From: Campylobacterales bacterium
Lineage (GTDB): Bacteria; Campylobacterota; Campylobacteria; Campylobacterales; Sulfurimonadaceae
DNA: 64,000 nt
Direction of reading: 5' to 3'
Assembly: GCA_026390075.1 (NCBI GenBank)
Contig: JAPLGP010000036.1
Span: 39,162-103,161 of the forward strand
Of the stretch, positions 52,909 to 62,316 are shown in pieces. The notes beneath the pieces are model-generated. The model was not told the DNA's origin, did not search any database, and was given only the letters and a program-made list of their open reading frames with translations. A program made the position numbers and the translations under genes. The first letter of the stretch is position 1. The number at the start of each line of letters is the position of its first letter.

Positions 52909-55785
52909 CTAGCCGAGAAGTAGTTTTTCAAACTCCGCGGCTGGAAGTGGTTTACTTTTAAAATAACCCTGATATATCGTACAACCCTTTACTTCTAAAA
53001 AGTTTAGTTGGTCTTCTCTCTCCACGCCCTCAGCCAAAATCTGAAATCCAAGTGCGTGACCCATCGCGATAATAGCGGTTACAATCGCCACATCATCCGC
53101 ATCATAAGGGATATCATCCACAAAACTTTTATCGATTTTTAGTATATCGATAGGAAAGCGTTTGAGATAGCTTAGAGATGAATAACCTGTACCAAAATCA
53201 TCAATAGCTAAACGAATTCCTTTTGCCCTAAGAATATGAAGCATCTCAATAACTTCCTCTTGTCTTTGCATTAATGCACTCTCTGTTAGTTCTAATTCTA
53301 AGTGCGTTGCATGATATCCACTCTTTTTGAGAGCTTTTTCTACCATTTCTGGGATATTTTGATAACGAATTTGATGTGCTGAGACATTTACGGCTAGGAT
53401 TAAACGATGCCCACAATCCAGCCAAATTTTACCCTGTCTGCATGTTTCATTTAAAACAAATTCGCCTATCTGATTTATAAGACCTAACTCTTCTGCAATA
53501 GGAATAAATTCATCTGGCGGCACAAGCCCTTTCTCAGGATGATTCCATCGCACGAGTGCTTCTGCACCCAAAATACGCCCAGAAGCTATGTGAACCTGTG
53601 GCTGATAGTAAACTTCAAACTCATTGTTCTCAATTGCAAGGCGTAAATTATGCTCACACTCAATACGGCTACGCGCTAAGTTTGTTAGCTCATCTGTATA
53701 ATAACTATAAGTTCCACGACCATCCGCTTTTGACTTATAGAGTGCCGCATCAGAGTGCTGCAGTAGGTCTGAAGCATTTTTTCCATGCTCTGGATAAAGA
53801 GCGATTCCTACACTTACACCAATATGAATCAATGCTCCAGCAGATAATTTGTACTCTAACAATAAAGTCTCAATCATCTCTGAAGCAAGTCGTCCAGCAT
53901 CTTCCGCATGAGATAAGTGCTCTACAACAATAGCAAATTCATCACCACCTATACGACTTACAAGGTCTCCATCTCTTAAACGCGAAGAAAAACGCTTTGC
54001 TATATGGCAAAGTAACTCATCACCAGATTTATGTCCATAGCTATCATTTATATCTTTAAAACGATCCAAATCAAACATCAATAAAGCTATCTGTGTTTTA
54101 TTACGCTTTGCCTTTTCTATAGAATTTTGCAAATGCGACATCAAAAGTGCACGATTTGCTAAGCCTGTCAAAGAGTCATAATTTGCAAGTGTTTCAAGCC
54201 TTTTTTCATATAATGTTTGCTCTGTTAAATCTTGAAAAATACCTACTGCTTTTATTGGATTATTTTCATTATCGTATTGGAATTCACTATGTGTTTTAAT
54301 CCATCTATATCCATTATCTGTATCGACAACTCTATATAAAGAACTAACTACTTTATTCTTTTTTGAAATATCAAAGAAATCATGCATAACTTTTTTTCTA
54401 TCTTCTAGCGCAAAATGTTTCATAATTTCTTTAAAAGATACATTTTCACCTGCTTTTATCCCAAAAATTCTATATGCTTCAGAACTACCAGTAATTTCAT
54501 CAAGAACTATGTCCCATTCCCATGTTCCGATATGTGCGAGTGCTTGAATCTTTTCTATCTCTTCATCTCTATGCTTTCGTTCACTAATATCTCTCGCAAC
54601 ACCTAAAATTCCTGACACTTCGCCATGTACATTTTTCATTGGTGTTTTTACTGTTTCAAAATAACCCTTATAACTTCCATCACTAAACTCAAGATACTCC
54701 TCATTGGTGCGAGAACCACCAGATTCTATGGCAATTTTGTCATGCTCACGAAAAAAAGTAGCTAACTCTGCATCCACAAAGTCAAAATCTGTTTTTCTTA
54801 CAATTTCTGACTCTGTTGCATTAAAAAAGTGTTCAAACATCTCATTACATGCTAAATAAACACCCTTAGTATCTTTGAGCCATATCAAATCTGGGATAGT
54901 ATTAATAAGTGTATGAAAAAATATTTTTTGTTCTGTAAGTTCTTCTTTTTGCCTATCAAGGTTGGAAATAGTTACATTTTTTTGCTCAATTGACTTGATT
55001 AAAAATTCAAAATACGCGCCATGGATAGCATGGAGTAAATCATGACGGCTTAATAATCCAATGAGATTTTGTGAATCATCAACGACAATAAGTTGATGCA
55101 CACCATGTTTTTCCATCATACTCACTGCTTCTTGGAGGGAAACATCTTTTTTTATAACTTTAAAATCATCTCGCAGTAAAAGCTCAATCGTTTCATCTGT
55201 TTTTTCTCTATGTTGAATAGACCACTTTGCTATATCTCGTTCTGTTATTAAGCCAATTGGATGCGTATGCTCGTCAAGCACGATTGCATAATCACATTTA
55301 CGATTTTTCATAAGTGTTGCTGTTTCTATAAGAGATGTATTTTTTTTAATTATAAGTGGCGTACTATTTATAACATCGGAGACAACTTTAAACTTACTTA
55401 ACTCTTTAAAGCCAATATGTCGGATAAAATCTCCCTCGCTGAGAATTCCTACAAACTTTTTAAATGCATCCACTACAATAAGGTGTCGATACCCTTTATA
55501 TTCCATCAATTCATACGCATCATGAATATAAAGTGTTTCTTCTACGCAAAGCGGGTTCGTAGTCATAACCTCATGTAATTGTGTTTGTTTGTCTATTGTT
55601 TCAGAGACAACACGAAGCGCATCAAATTCGGTAAAAATACCTATAGGGTGTAGATTTTCATCGACAACAACTATGGAACTAATAGAGTTTTCTGACATCA
55701 CTTCAAGCGCTTTCGCTATTGTTTGAGATGAATTAAGAGTTATGCTAACATCCGAAACAAGTGATTTTAAAGTAGTAAATTCCAT
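52909..55785 (-). CDS. CBS(x4)-PAS-PAS-GGDEF-EAL protein
   Basis: A 958-residue soluble c-di-GMP protein. Four CBS motifs in two Bateman pairs (~5-60, 70-125, 135-190, 200-260; e.g. HPIGIFTEFDALRV, VGILSEGDFIRHI, HPIGLITERDIA, LIGLLSRHDLLH) precede two PAS domains (~295-405 and 415-530), GGDEF (~545-700, IGGDEFAIV at ~611), and EAL (~720-955; AEALVRWNHPEKG, LELTESALM, DDFGTGYSSLS, LKIDKSFV, AEGVE). All catalytic motifs look intact. CBS domains usually bind adenine nucleotides, so turnover may be tied to cell energy state. Confidence 0.86.
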   Translation of the reverse strand: MEFTTLKSLVSDVSITLNSSQTIAKALEVMSENSISSIVVVDENLHPIGIFTEFDALRVVSETIDKQTQLHEVMTTNPLCVEETLYIHDAYELMEYKGYRHLIVVDAFKKFVGILSEGDFIRHIGFKELSKFKVVSDVINSTPLIIKKNTSLIETATLMKNRKCDYAIVLDEHTHPIGLITERDIAKWSIQHREKTDETIELLLRDDFKVIKKDVSLQEAVSMMEKHGVHQLIVVDDSQNLIGLLSRHDLLHAIHGAYFEFLIKSIEQKNVTISNLDRQKEELTEQKIFFHTLINTIPDLIWLKDTKGVYLACNEMFEHFFNATESEIVRKTDFDFVDAELATFFREHDKIAIESGGSRTNEEYLEFSDGSYKGYFETVKTPMKNVHGEVSGILGVARDISERKHRDEEIEKIQALAHIGTWEWDIVLDEITGSSEAYRIFGIKAGENVSFKEIMKHFALEDRKKVMHDFFDISKKNKVVSSLYRVVDTDNGYRWIKTHSEFQYDNENNPIKAVGIFQDLTEQTLYEKRLETLANYDSLTGLANRALLMSHLQNSIEKAKRNKTQIALLMFDLDRFKDINDSYGHKSGDELLCHIAKRFSSRLRDGDLVSRIGGDEFAIVVEHLSHAEDAGRLASEMIETLLLEYKLSAGALIHIGVSVGIALYPEHGKNASDLLQHSDAALYKSKADGRGTYSYYTDELTNLARSRIECEHNLRLAIENNEFEVYYQPQVHIASGRILGAEALVRWNHPEKGLVPPDEFIPIAEELGLINQIGEFVLNETCRQGKIWLDCGHRLILAVNVSAHQIRYQNIPEMVEKALKKSGYHATHLELELTESALMQRQEEVIEMLHILRAKGIRLAIDDFGTGYSSLSYLKRFPIDILKIDKSFVDDIPYDADDVAIVTAIIAMGHALGFQILAEGVEREDQLNFLEVKGCTIYQGYFKSKPLPAAEFEKLLLG

Positions 55786-55839
55786 TCTTCTACCTTCTTT
55801 TATTTATAATTATAATACGCTAATTCAGAATTTATAGGC

Positions 55840-57660
55840 TTAAACCAATTTTTTAATTGTATTTGATAATTGATATGGAAGAAGTCCTAAAGATTCTTCA
55901 ACTTGCTTCGTATTTCCATGGGTTATAAATGCATCTCCATACTCAAAACTTACAACTTCCACATGCCCTAGCTTTTCATGTGAGAGGAATTCTAATAATG
56001 CACTTCCAACACCACCCATTTTTGAACTATCTGAAAAAACAAACCATTTTTTATGTTTGGATGCAAGAGTTTTTAGCATATTCTCATCAAGCGGTTTTAC
56101 AAATCGTAAATCCAATATGCTTACCTCTTTATCCAAAAGTTTTGCTGTTTCATATGCACGACCAACACCATTTCCATAGCCTATAAAAAGTATATCGCTA
56201 TCGTTTGAGCGAAGAAGTTGAGACTTTGCCAACTCAAAAGGTGTTGATTCTGGCAACGATGTCTCTTTAAATGAACCTCTTGGATAACGCACAGAACACG
56301 GGTGTTGATACCCCGCTGCAAAACTAAGTGCTTGATGAAAACTCTTCTCATCTCTTGGAGCAAAAAGTGTCATATTTGGAATAGCTCTTAAAAAACTAAT
56401 GTCAAAAACACCTTGATGTGTTTCCCCATCTTCTCCAACTATTCCAGCCCTATCAAGTGCAAAAACAACTGGTAAATCCATCAAACAAGTGTCATGGATA
56501 ATTTGGTCATACCCTCGTTGTAAAAAAGTAGAGTAAATTGTACAAAAAGGTTTAAATCCCTCTTTTGCTAAAGCTGCCATGGATGTAACAGCGTGTTGTT
56601 CTGCTATGGCTACATCCCAAAATCTGTTTGGATAGGCTTCTATAAGTTCACTCAGACCAGTTCCACTTGGCATTGCAGCAGTTGCTCCAACTATTTTATC
56701 ATTATGTTTTGCCAAATGAAGGAGTGCTTCTGCATAAATCTGCGTTGCGCTTTTTGCAGAACTTTTTTTAGCCGAATCTCCACTATCTAAGTCAAACGGT
56801 CCTACTCCGTGCCACTTCTCCTCTTTGCCTTCAGCTATCTGATATCCTTTGCCTTTAAGCGTTTGAGCATGGACGATAACAGGTTTACCAAGATTTTTAG
56901 CTATTTGTAAAATTTCTATAAGTGATTTAAGATTATGCCCATCTACTGGACCAATGTAGTCAATGCCCATCTCTTCAAACATAATTCCTGGAGTAATGAG
57001 TTTGAGACTCTCTTCCATTTTTTTTGCCATATAGTGCGCACCCTCACCAAAATTATCAACAAAACTTTCAATATTTTTTTTAAATCTTTGATAAAATGGA
57101 CCTGCCATGGCAGAACTTAGTATTCTGCTTAACGCGCCGATTGGTTTGGATATGCTCATCTCATTATCATTGAGGATAATAACCATTGGGTATTTTCTAT
57201 CACCCAACTCGTTAAGTGCTTCATACACCATGCCAGCGGTCATTGAGCCATCGCCTATCAGTATGACAGGAATTCTCTCTTTTTGTTCACCTTTGAGAAA
57301 TATTGCCTTTGCAGCACCCACACCCAAAGAGATAGAAGTGGAACTATGTCCTGCTACAAAATAATCATGTTCTGACTCTCTTGGTTTTGTGTATCCGCAC
57401 ATGCCGCCAAACTGACGCAAAGAATCAAATTGTTCCCATCTCTCTGTAAGAAGTTTATGTGCATAGGATTGATGTGACACATCAAAAATAAAGGGGTCTT
57501 TTTGTGAATCAAAAACTTTGTGCATTGCTACGATGAGTTCCGTAGCACCCAAGGTTGAGCTTAAATGTCCACCATTTTTACTCACTACTCTTAAAATTTC
57601 GTCTCGTATCTCTTGGCAAAGTTGTTCTAACTCTTTGATTGTTTTTGATTTAATATTCAT
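55840..57660 (-). CDS. dxs: 1-deoxy-D-xylulose-5-phosphate synthase
   Basis: First enzyme of the MEP isoprenoid pathway; thiamine-diphosphate dependent. The 606-residue protein shows GDGSMTAGMVYEALN (TPP), YDQIIHD, DRAGIVGEDGETHQGVFD and a C-terminal transketolase-like domain. It closes the pheA-hisC-fliF-fliG-fliH-dxs run, as in Campylobacter. One copy of the abundant word at 55959. Confidence 0.96.
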   Translation of the reverse strand: MNIKSKTIKELEQLCQEIRDEILRVVSKNGGHLSSTLGATELIVAMHKVFDSQKDPFIFDVSHQSYAHKLLTERWEQFDSLRQFGGMCGYTKPRESEHDYFVAGHSSTSISLGVGAAKAIFLKGEQKERIPVILIGDGSMTAGMVYEALNELGDRKYPMVIILNDNEMSISKPIGALSRILSSAMAGPFYQRFKKNIESFVDNFGEGAHYMAKKMEESLKLITPGIMFEEMGIDYIGPVDGHNLKSLIEILQIAKNLGKPVIVHAQTLKGKGYQIAEGKEEKWHGVGPFDLDSGDSAKKSSAKSATQIYAEALLHLAKHNDKIVGATAAMPSGTGLSELIEAYPNRFWDVAIAEQHAVTSMAALAKEGFKPFCTIYSTFLQRGYDQIIHDTCLMDLPVVFALDRAGIVGEDGETHQGVFDISFLRAIPNMTLFAPRDEKSFHQALSFAAGYQHPCSVRYPRGSFKETSLPESTPFELAKSQLLRSNDSDILFIGYGNGVGRAYETAKLLDKEVSILDLRFVKPLDENMLKTLASKHKKWFVFSDSSKMGGVGSALLEFLSHEKLGHVEVVSFEYGDAFITHGNTKQVEESLGLLPYQLSNTIKKLV

Positions 57661-57668
57661 ATTTTATA

Positions 57669-58469
57669 CTACTCACTTAAAGCTGCCCTTTTCACTCTCT
57701 CAAATCTTTTTGCAATTTGAGCGTCTATATTTCCAGCATCACTTATAGCTATAACACCACCCTGACTCACGGCACTATCAGAAACAACTTGAACATGCTC
57801 CATTTTACCAACACTCTCGGAGATAGCTCCATGGTCTTTTGGATTTACTTTAAGTGTTATTTTTGAAGCACTTTGTAAATCTTTTATCAAATCATTGGAT
57901 AAAGCTTTTGCTATTTCAGCAGAGTTAGAACTTAACTCTTTATTAATAACTTCTTTTGCTATATCCAGCGCAGCGGACATTAACTCTTTTTTAATTTCTT
58001 CAAGCGCTCTTTCAAAACTTTTTGCACTCATCTCAAGAGTAGCTACAGAACTTGAAAATTGAGCCAATCCATTCACTACGCTCGCTTCACTGTTTTGGGA
58101 AGCTTGTTGATTTGCAGCATTGAAACCTTCTGCATACGCTTCATCTTTAACTTTTTGAATCTCTATTTTATATTCTTCTTCTTTATCTTCTAACTTCATC
58201 TGTAATTTTATAAAGTTCGATGACATGTCATCTGTTTTTTTCATAAGAGATTCTATAAGTGAATCTTTTGAACTTTGACTTAGAGAACTCGAATCAACAT
58301 CATTTTCTCTTGCTTTTGGATTATTATCTTTTGTAAAATTCTTTTCACTCAAAACAGATGACATTGAACTAGATGATTCTTCTGAGCTTGAGCCCTGTGC
58401 GAGAACTTTAAAATTATACTTACTAACATCATGTTCATCTATAGTATGCATAGAAATAATTGTTGCCAA
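57669..58469 (-). CDS. fliH: Flagellar assembly protein FliH
   Basis: Regulates the flagellar export ATPase FliI and links it to the C-ring. The 266-residue protein has a Ser/Asp-rich N-terminus, a long coiled coil (~75-170) and the FliH C-terminal domain (SAALDIAKEVINKELSSN, then KVNPKDHGAISESVG). It lies 2 bases after fliG. Confidence 0.88.
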   Translation of the reverse strand: MATIISMHTIDEHDVSKYNFKVLAQGSSSEESSSSMSSVLSEKNFTKDNNPKARENDVDSSSLSQSSKDSLIESLMKKTDDMSSNFIKLQMKLEDKEEEYKIEIQKVKDEAYAEGFNAANQQASQNSEASVVNGLAQFSSSVATLEMSAKSFERALEEIKKELMSAALDIAKEVINKELSSNSAEIAKALSNDLIKDLQSASKITLKVNPKDHGAISESVGKMEHVQVVSDSAVSQGGVIAISDAGNIDAQIAKRFERVKRAALSE

Positions 58470-58471
58470 AA

Positions 58472-59497
58472 TTAGTTAACCATCTCTTCACTCGAGCCCA
58501 TTTGAATTACTCCTGCTTCTGCTAGTCCATTGACTGCTTCAACAATTCTTCTTTGTGCACCCTCAACCTCTTTCATTTTAACAGCGCCCAAGAACTGCAT
58601 CTCTTCTTCAAATGCATCTCTAGCTCTCTCACTCATAGAAGAGAAGAATTTTTGTTTTAATTCATCAGGAGCACTTTTGAGACCCAGCATCAAATCGCCC
58701 TTATCAACAGTTTTTAAAATTTCCATAATGGCTGCTTTATCAAGCGTTGCAATATCATCAAAAGTAAACATCATCTCTTTAATGAGTGTTGCGAGTTCTT
58801 CATCTACTTGTTCAATTGTTGCAAGTGTTGATTTAGAAGATTTAGCACCAAGACGGTTAAATACATCCGCAACAGCGCGTGGTCCACCAACCTCAACTTT
58901 ATAAGAAGCAAGAGATTCAAGTTTAGACTCTAACACTGCTGAAACTCTTTTGATAACAGAAGGAGAGATATCTCCAAGTCTTGCCATCCTCATTGCTACT
59001 TCACTTCTTAAATCATCAGTAAAAAACTGTAAAGTATCCGCAGCTTCTGTTGGATCCATATGCGCTAAAATAAGAGCAATTGTTTGTGGATGTTCATGCA
59101 AGATAAAGTCTGAGAGTTGTTGTGGCTTGATTTTAGAGAGATATGCAAAGTTTTGCGTATTTTGCATACTTTTAGTCAATTTATCCATAACTTTTTTTGC
59201 CTCCTCTGGCCCAAGTGTTCTATAAAGCAACTCTCTTGCATACTCCATACCGCCAGATGTCATATATGCACCAGACTGAAAAATGGCATGAAACTCTTCT
59301 AAAATTGCAGATGCTACTGCTTTTTCTATACTTTTACTTCCAGCAATATGCTTCGAGACTTCCGTAATAGCATCAACACTCAAATGTGAAAAAATTCCAG
59401 CTGTTAAATCTTCGCCTATTTGCAATAATAAAATAGAAATCTTTTCCGCTATACCCATTTCATCAAATGTAGCTTGTTGCGATGGAGTTAAATTCAT
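58472..59497 (-). CDS. fliG: Flagellar motor switch protein FliG
   Basis: A 341-residue C-ring rotor protein. N-terminal FliF-binding part, middle EHPQTIALILAHMDPTEAAD (EHPQ motif), and the C-terminal charged domain that engages the stator (DLMLGLKSAPDELKQKFFSSMSERA). Its start overlaps the fliF stop. Confidence 0.96.
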   Translation of the reverse strand: MNLTPSQQATFDEMGIAEKISILLLQIGEDLTAGIFSHLSVDAITEVSKHIAGSKSIEKAVASAILEEFHAIFQSGAYMTSGGMEYARELLYRTLGPEEAKKVMDKLTKSMQNTQNFAYLSKIKPQQLSDFILHEHPQTIALILAHMDPTEAADTLQFFTDDLRSEVAMRMARLGDISPSVIKRVSAVLESKLESLASYKVEVGGPRAVADVFNRLGAKSSKSTLATIEQVDEELATLIKEMMFTFDDIATLDKAAIMEILKTVDKGDLMLGLKSAPDELKQKFFSSMSERARDAFEEEMQFLGAVKMKEVEGAQRRIVEAVNGLAEAGVIQMGSSEEMVN

Positions 59498-61203
59498 TAT
59501 CTATCCTTTCCTGTTCCCATAAGTTCTTCAGATAAAAGAGCTTGAAGTAGTGCAGCAATAGCCTCTGGCTGATCTTCCGACATAGCTCTTACTTTTTCAA
59601 GAAGTACATCGTGTTTTAATTCATCCTCATTAAATCCACCACTTGCACCAAGTTGACTTTCAACCTTTTTACGCATTGCTTGAACTTTTTCAACCAAATC
59701 TTCATCTTCATCATCATCTATGGAAAGGATAGGTCTAGACATATCATCCTCTTCTTTTGAAACTTCAAGCATTCTCTGTGCAAATGGTGCAATAACTTTT
59801 TTGTAAACAATAAGTAAAAGAATAAGTACAAATATATACTTAAATACTCCAGTAAAAGGCGCTAAATATGCTTCACCAAATGCAAAGGCTTTAGTCACAC
59901 CATCTTGTCCAACAGATGATTTATCAACTTTAAACTGTAAGTTTTTAACAGAGATTTGGTCACCTCTTATTTCATCAATTCCTATAGAACGGCTTACCAA
60001 AGAGCTAAGTGCTTGTAAATCAGTTTCTCCAAGAGGCTCATATTCAAGTGTTTCAGAAGCACTTCCATCATCATTAAGCTTACTTTTATACTTGCCATCA
60101 ACTACAACAGCAGCAGTAATTCTTTTTATTCTAGCAAATTGTGATTTCGTAGTTGAAACTGTTTTGCCTATTTCATAATTTGTTGTTCCATTATTTTTTT
60201 CATACTTTTCACTTTTTTGATTACTTTTAAGTCCTTCAACTGGACCTATATTGCTCACAGTTCCAGGAACTCCACCCACTTCTGGAGGCGTAGCACCCTC
60301 TCTTTTTTCTTCACTTACCTGTTCACTTCTTACAATACTCTCTGGATCAAATTTTTCTGAAGTAGAATTTTGAATAGAAAAATCATATTCAATAGTTACC
60401 TGAGCAATAACACTCTTCGCTCCGCCAACAAAAGGAGAAATAATTTGAATGATTTTATCTTGTTGTTTTTTCTCTTCTTTTACTTTAAATTTTTGCTGAA
60501 CTGCTGAGAGTTCACCCATCTGTGCCATTTCATCTTCATCACCTAAAGTTTCACCATCCCCACTTACAAGCATGACATTTGCAGGAGTTAACTTAGGAAC
60601 AGCAGAAGAGACTAAATTTTTTATACCTCGGATTTGTTTTGGTGTGAGCGTTTTTCCTTCAATCAACTGAACCATGACAGAAGCAGTTGGCTCAGACTGT
60701 TTTGCCACAAAAAGAGTCTCTTTGGGCAGTGCTAAACTTACAGTGGAAGAGTCTATTGGAGCGAGTGAGTTTATAGTACGAGAGAGTTCACCTTCAAGCG
60801 CACGAAGATATTTAATATTTTGGTCAAAACTTGTTGCCCCAAACTCTTGTTTGTCAAAAAGTTCAAAACCAACTCCACCCTCTTTTGGAATTCCTAAAGA
60901 AGCTATGGAAATTCTTTGTTTATAAACAGCTTCTTTTGGAACTTTTATATGATTGTTTGCTAAAAGTTCATACGGTACATTCTCTTTTTCTAGTTGCTCT
61001 ACAACTTTAGCTGCATCTGTAGAACTTAAGGATTCAAAAAGAGTTGCATATTTACTGTCTCCATTTTTTTTAGCTGTGAAAATAACTAAAAAAATAAGAA
61101 ATGAAACAATTCCTATAATAGCAACTGCAATAATCACTTTTTGCTGTTTCGTTAATTTCGTATATAAAACAACTAATTGTGAAAAAAGTACTTTAAAATC
61201 CAT
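59497..61203 (-). CDS. fliF: Flagellar MS-ring protein FliF
   Basis: A 568-residue ring protein with two membrane helices (~25-45 and ~440-460). RBM-type periplasmic domain blocks include LFESLSSTDAAKVVEQL and TVSLALPKETLFV; the C-terminal cytoplasmic tail binds FliG. Located 18 bases after hisC and followed by fliG and fliH. Confidence 0.96.
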   Translation of the reverse strand: MDFKVLFSQLVVLYTKLTKQQKVIIAVAIIGIVSFLIFLVIFTAKKNGDSKYATLFESLSSTDAAKVVEQLEKENVPYELLANNHIKVPKEAVYKQRISIASLGIPKEGGVGFELFDKQEFGATSFDQNIKYLRALEGELSRTINSLAPIDSSTVSLALPKETLFVAKQSEPTASVMVQLIEGKTLTPKQIRGIKNLVSSAVPKLTPANVMLVSGDGETLGDEDEMAQMGELSAVQQKFKVKEEKKQQDKIIQIISPFVGGAKSVIAQVTIEYDFSIQNSTSEKFDPESIVRSEQVSEEKREGATPPEVGGVPGTVSNIGPVEGLKSNQKSEKYEKNNGTTNYEIGKTVSTTKSQFARIKRITAAVVVDGKYKSKLNDDGSASETLEYEPLGETDLQALSSLVSRSIGIDEIRGDQISVKNLQFKVDKSSVGQDGVTKAFAFGEAYLAPFTGVFKYIFVLILLLIVYKKVIAPFAQRMLEVSKEEDDMSRPILSIDDDEDEDLVEKVQAMRKKVESQLGASGGFNEDELKHDVLLEKVRAMSEDQPEAIAALLQALLSEELMGTGKDR

Positions 61204-61221
61204 TAAATTCCCATTCTGCGG

Positions 61222-62316
61222 TTAGATTAATTCTGCTAAAAGTTCAAAAAAGCGACTATTTTGACTAGTCGTACCAATTGTTACTCGGATAGCATTCATA
61301 TTATAGCTACTCAAATTTCTCACTATCATTCCCTTTTGCAGAAGTTCATTTGAAATCTTTGTTGAATTTTGCGTATCATCGAGACATAATGTCACAAAAT
61401 TTGTATAACTCTTTATTATATCTATTTTTTTACTATTTGCAAACTCTTCATATCGCTTCATCTCTACAAAATTGTCAGCTATACAAGCGTGAACAAACGC
61501 TTCATCACTCAAAGCAACGGTTGCAGCTTCAAGAGAAAGTGTAGTAATGTTAAAAGGCGGTCTTAGTTTATAAAGCTCTTTTATAATCTTAGGATTTGCG
61601 ATTCCATAACCCACTCGCATACCGCCTAGTCCATATGCTTTAGAAAAAGTTCCAAGATAAAGTACATTTTCAAACGCAGAAATTAAATTTTTAGGTTCTA
61701 CTTTTTTACCCTCATCTTTGCCAATAGCGTACTCCATGTAAGCACAGTCAACAACAACCAAAGTATCGTTGTCTATTTTTTTTAAAAAATCAAATAACTC
61801 ATTTCTATCAATAGCATCGCCAGTAGGGTTATTTGGTGTACATAAAAATATCATAGACGGTTTTTGTTCTACATAAAGTTTATAAAACTCTTCCAAATCA
61901 TGATGCACAGAAGAAGTTCGAATAACCTCGGCACCCACATGTTTTGCATATATTTCATACATTGCAAAAGTGACACTATTCATTAAAATTTTAGAACTTG
62001 AAGATGCTTTTGCATGAATTGCAAACTCTATTACCTGATCACTTCCTGAGCCAATAATCACATTATCATTTAACACTTCATACTTATGACTAAGTGCATC
62101 TTTTAACTTTATCATCGAATCATCAGGATAAAGTGCCATTTTTGAGAGTATATTTCCAACGGCATCTTTTACTTTTGGAGAACATCCGTGTGGATTTTCA
62201 TTACTTGCAAGTTTAACAATATCTTTTGGGTCAATTCCGAACTCTCGCACAACCAACTCAATAGGCTTTCCAGCCTCATAAGTTGTAATATCTTCTAAAT
62301 GTTTATTAAATTTCAT
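61222..62316 (-). CDS. hisC: Histidinol-phosphate aminotransferase
   Basis: A 364-residue class I/II PLP aminotransferase of histidine synthesis. PLP-lysine block LYLGTFSKAYGLGGMRVGYG, IKLASNENPHGCSP near the N-terminus, and CTPNNPTG are typical. It overlaps pheA by 4 bases. In this phylum it may also serve aromatic amino acids, but that cannot be seen here. Confidence 0.93.
   Translation of the reverse strand: MKFNKHLEDITTYEAGKPIELVVREFGIDPKDIVKLASNENPHGCSPKVKDAVGNILSKMALYPDDSMIKLKDALSHKYEVLNDNVIIGSGSDQVIEFAIHAKASSSSKILMNSVTFAMYEIYAKHVGAEVIRTSSVHHDLEEFYKLYVEQKPSMIFLCTPNNPTGDAIDRNELFDFLKKIDNDTLVVVDCAYMEYAIGKDEGKKVEPKNLISAFENVLYLGTFSKAYGLGGMRVGYGIANPKIIKELYKLRPPFNITTLSLEAATVALSDEAFVHACIADNFVEMKRYEEFANSKKIDIIKSYTNFVTLCLDDTQNSTKISNELLQKGMIVRNLSSYNMNAIRVTIGTTSQNSRFFELLAELI

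Noticed and set aside
201..55967. The word GGCATGTGG as a Chi-like or KOPS-like polar chromosome signal
   Set aside because: The copies point both ways (about 23 plus, 16 minus) with no block-wise strand bias, and inverted pairs occur; polar recombination or segregation signals should be skewed along a replichore.
201..55967. The word as a transcription-factor operator
   Set aside because: Most copies are inside genes, in every frame and far from starts, and many unrelated genes carry several. A regulator site would be mainly upstream.
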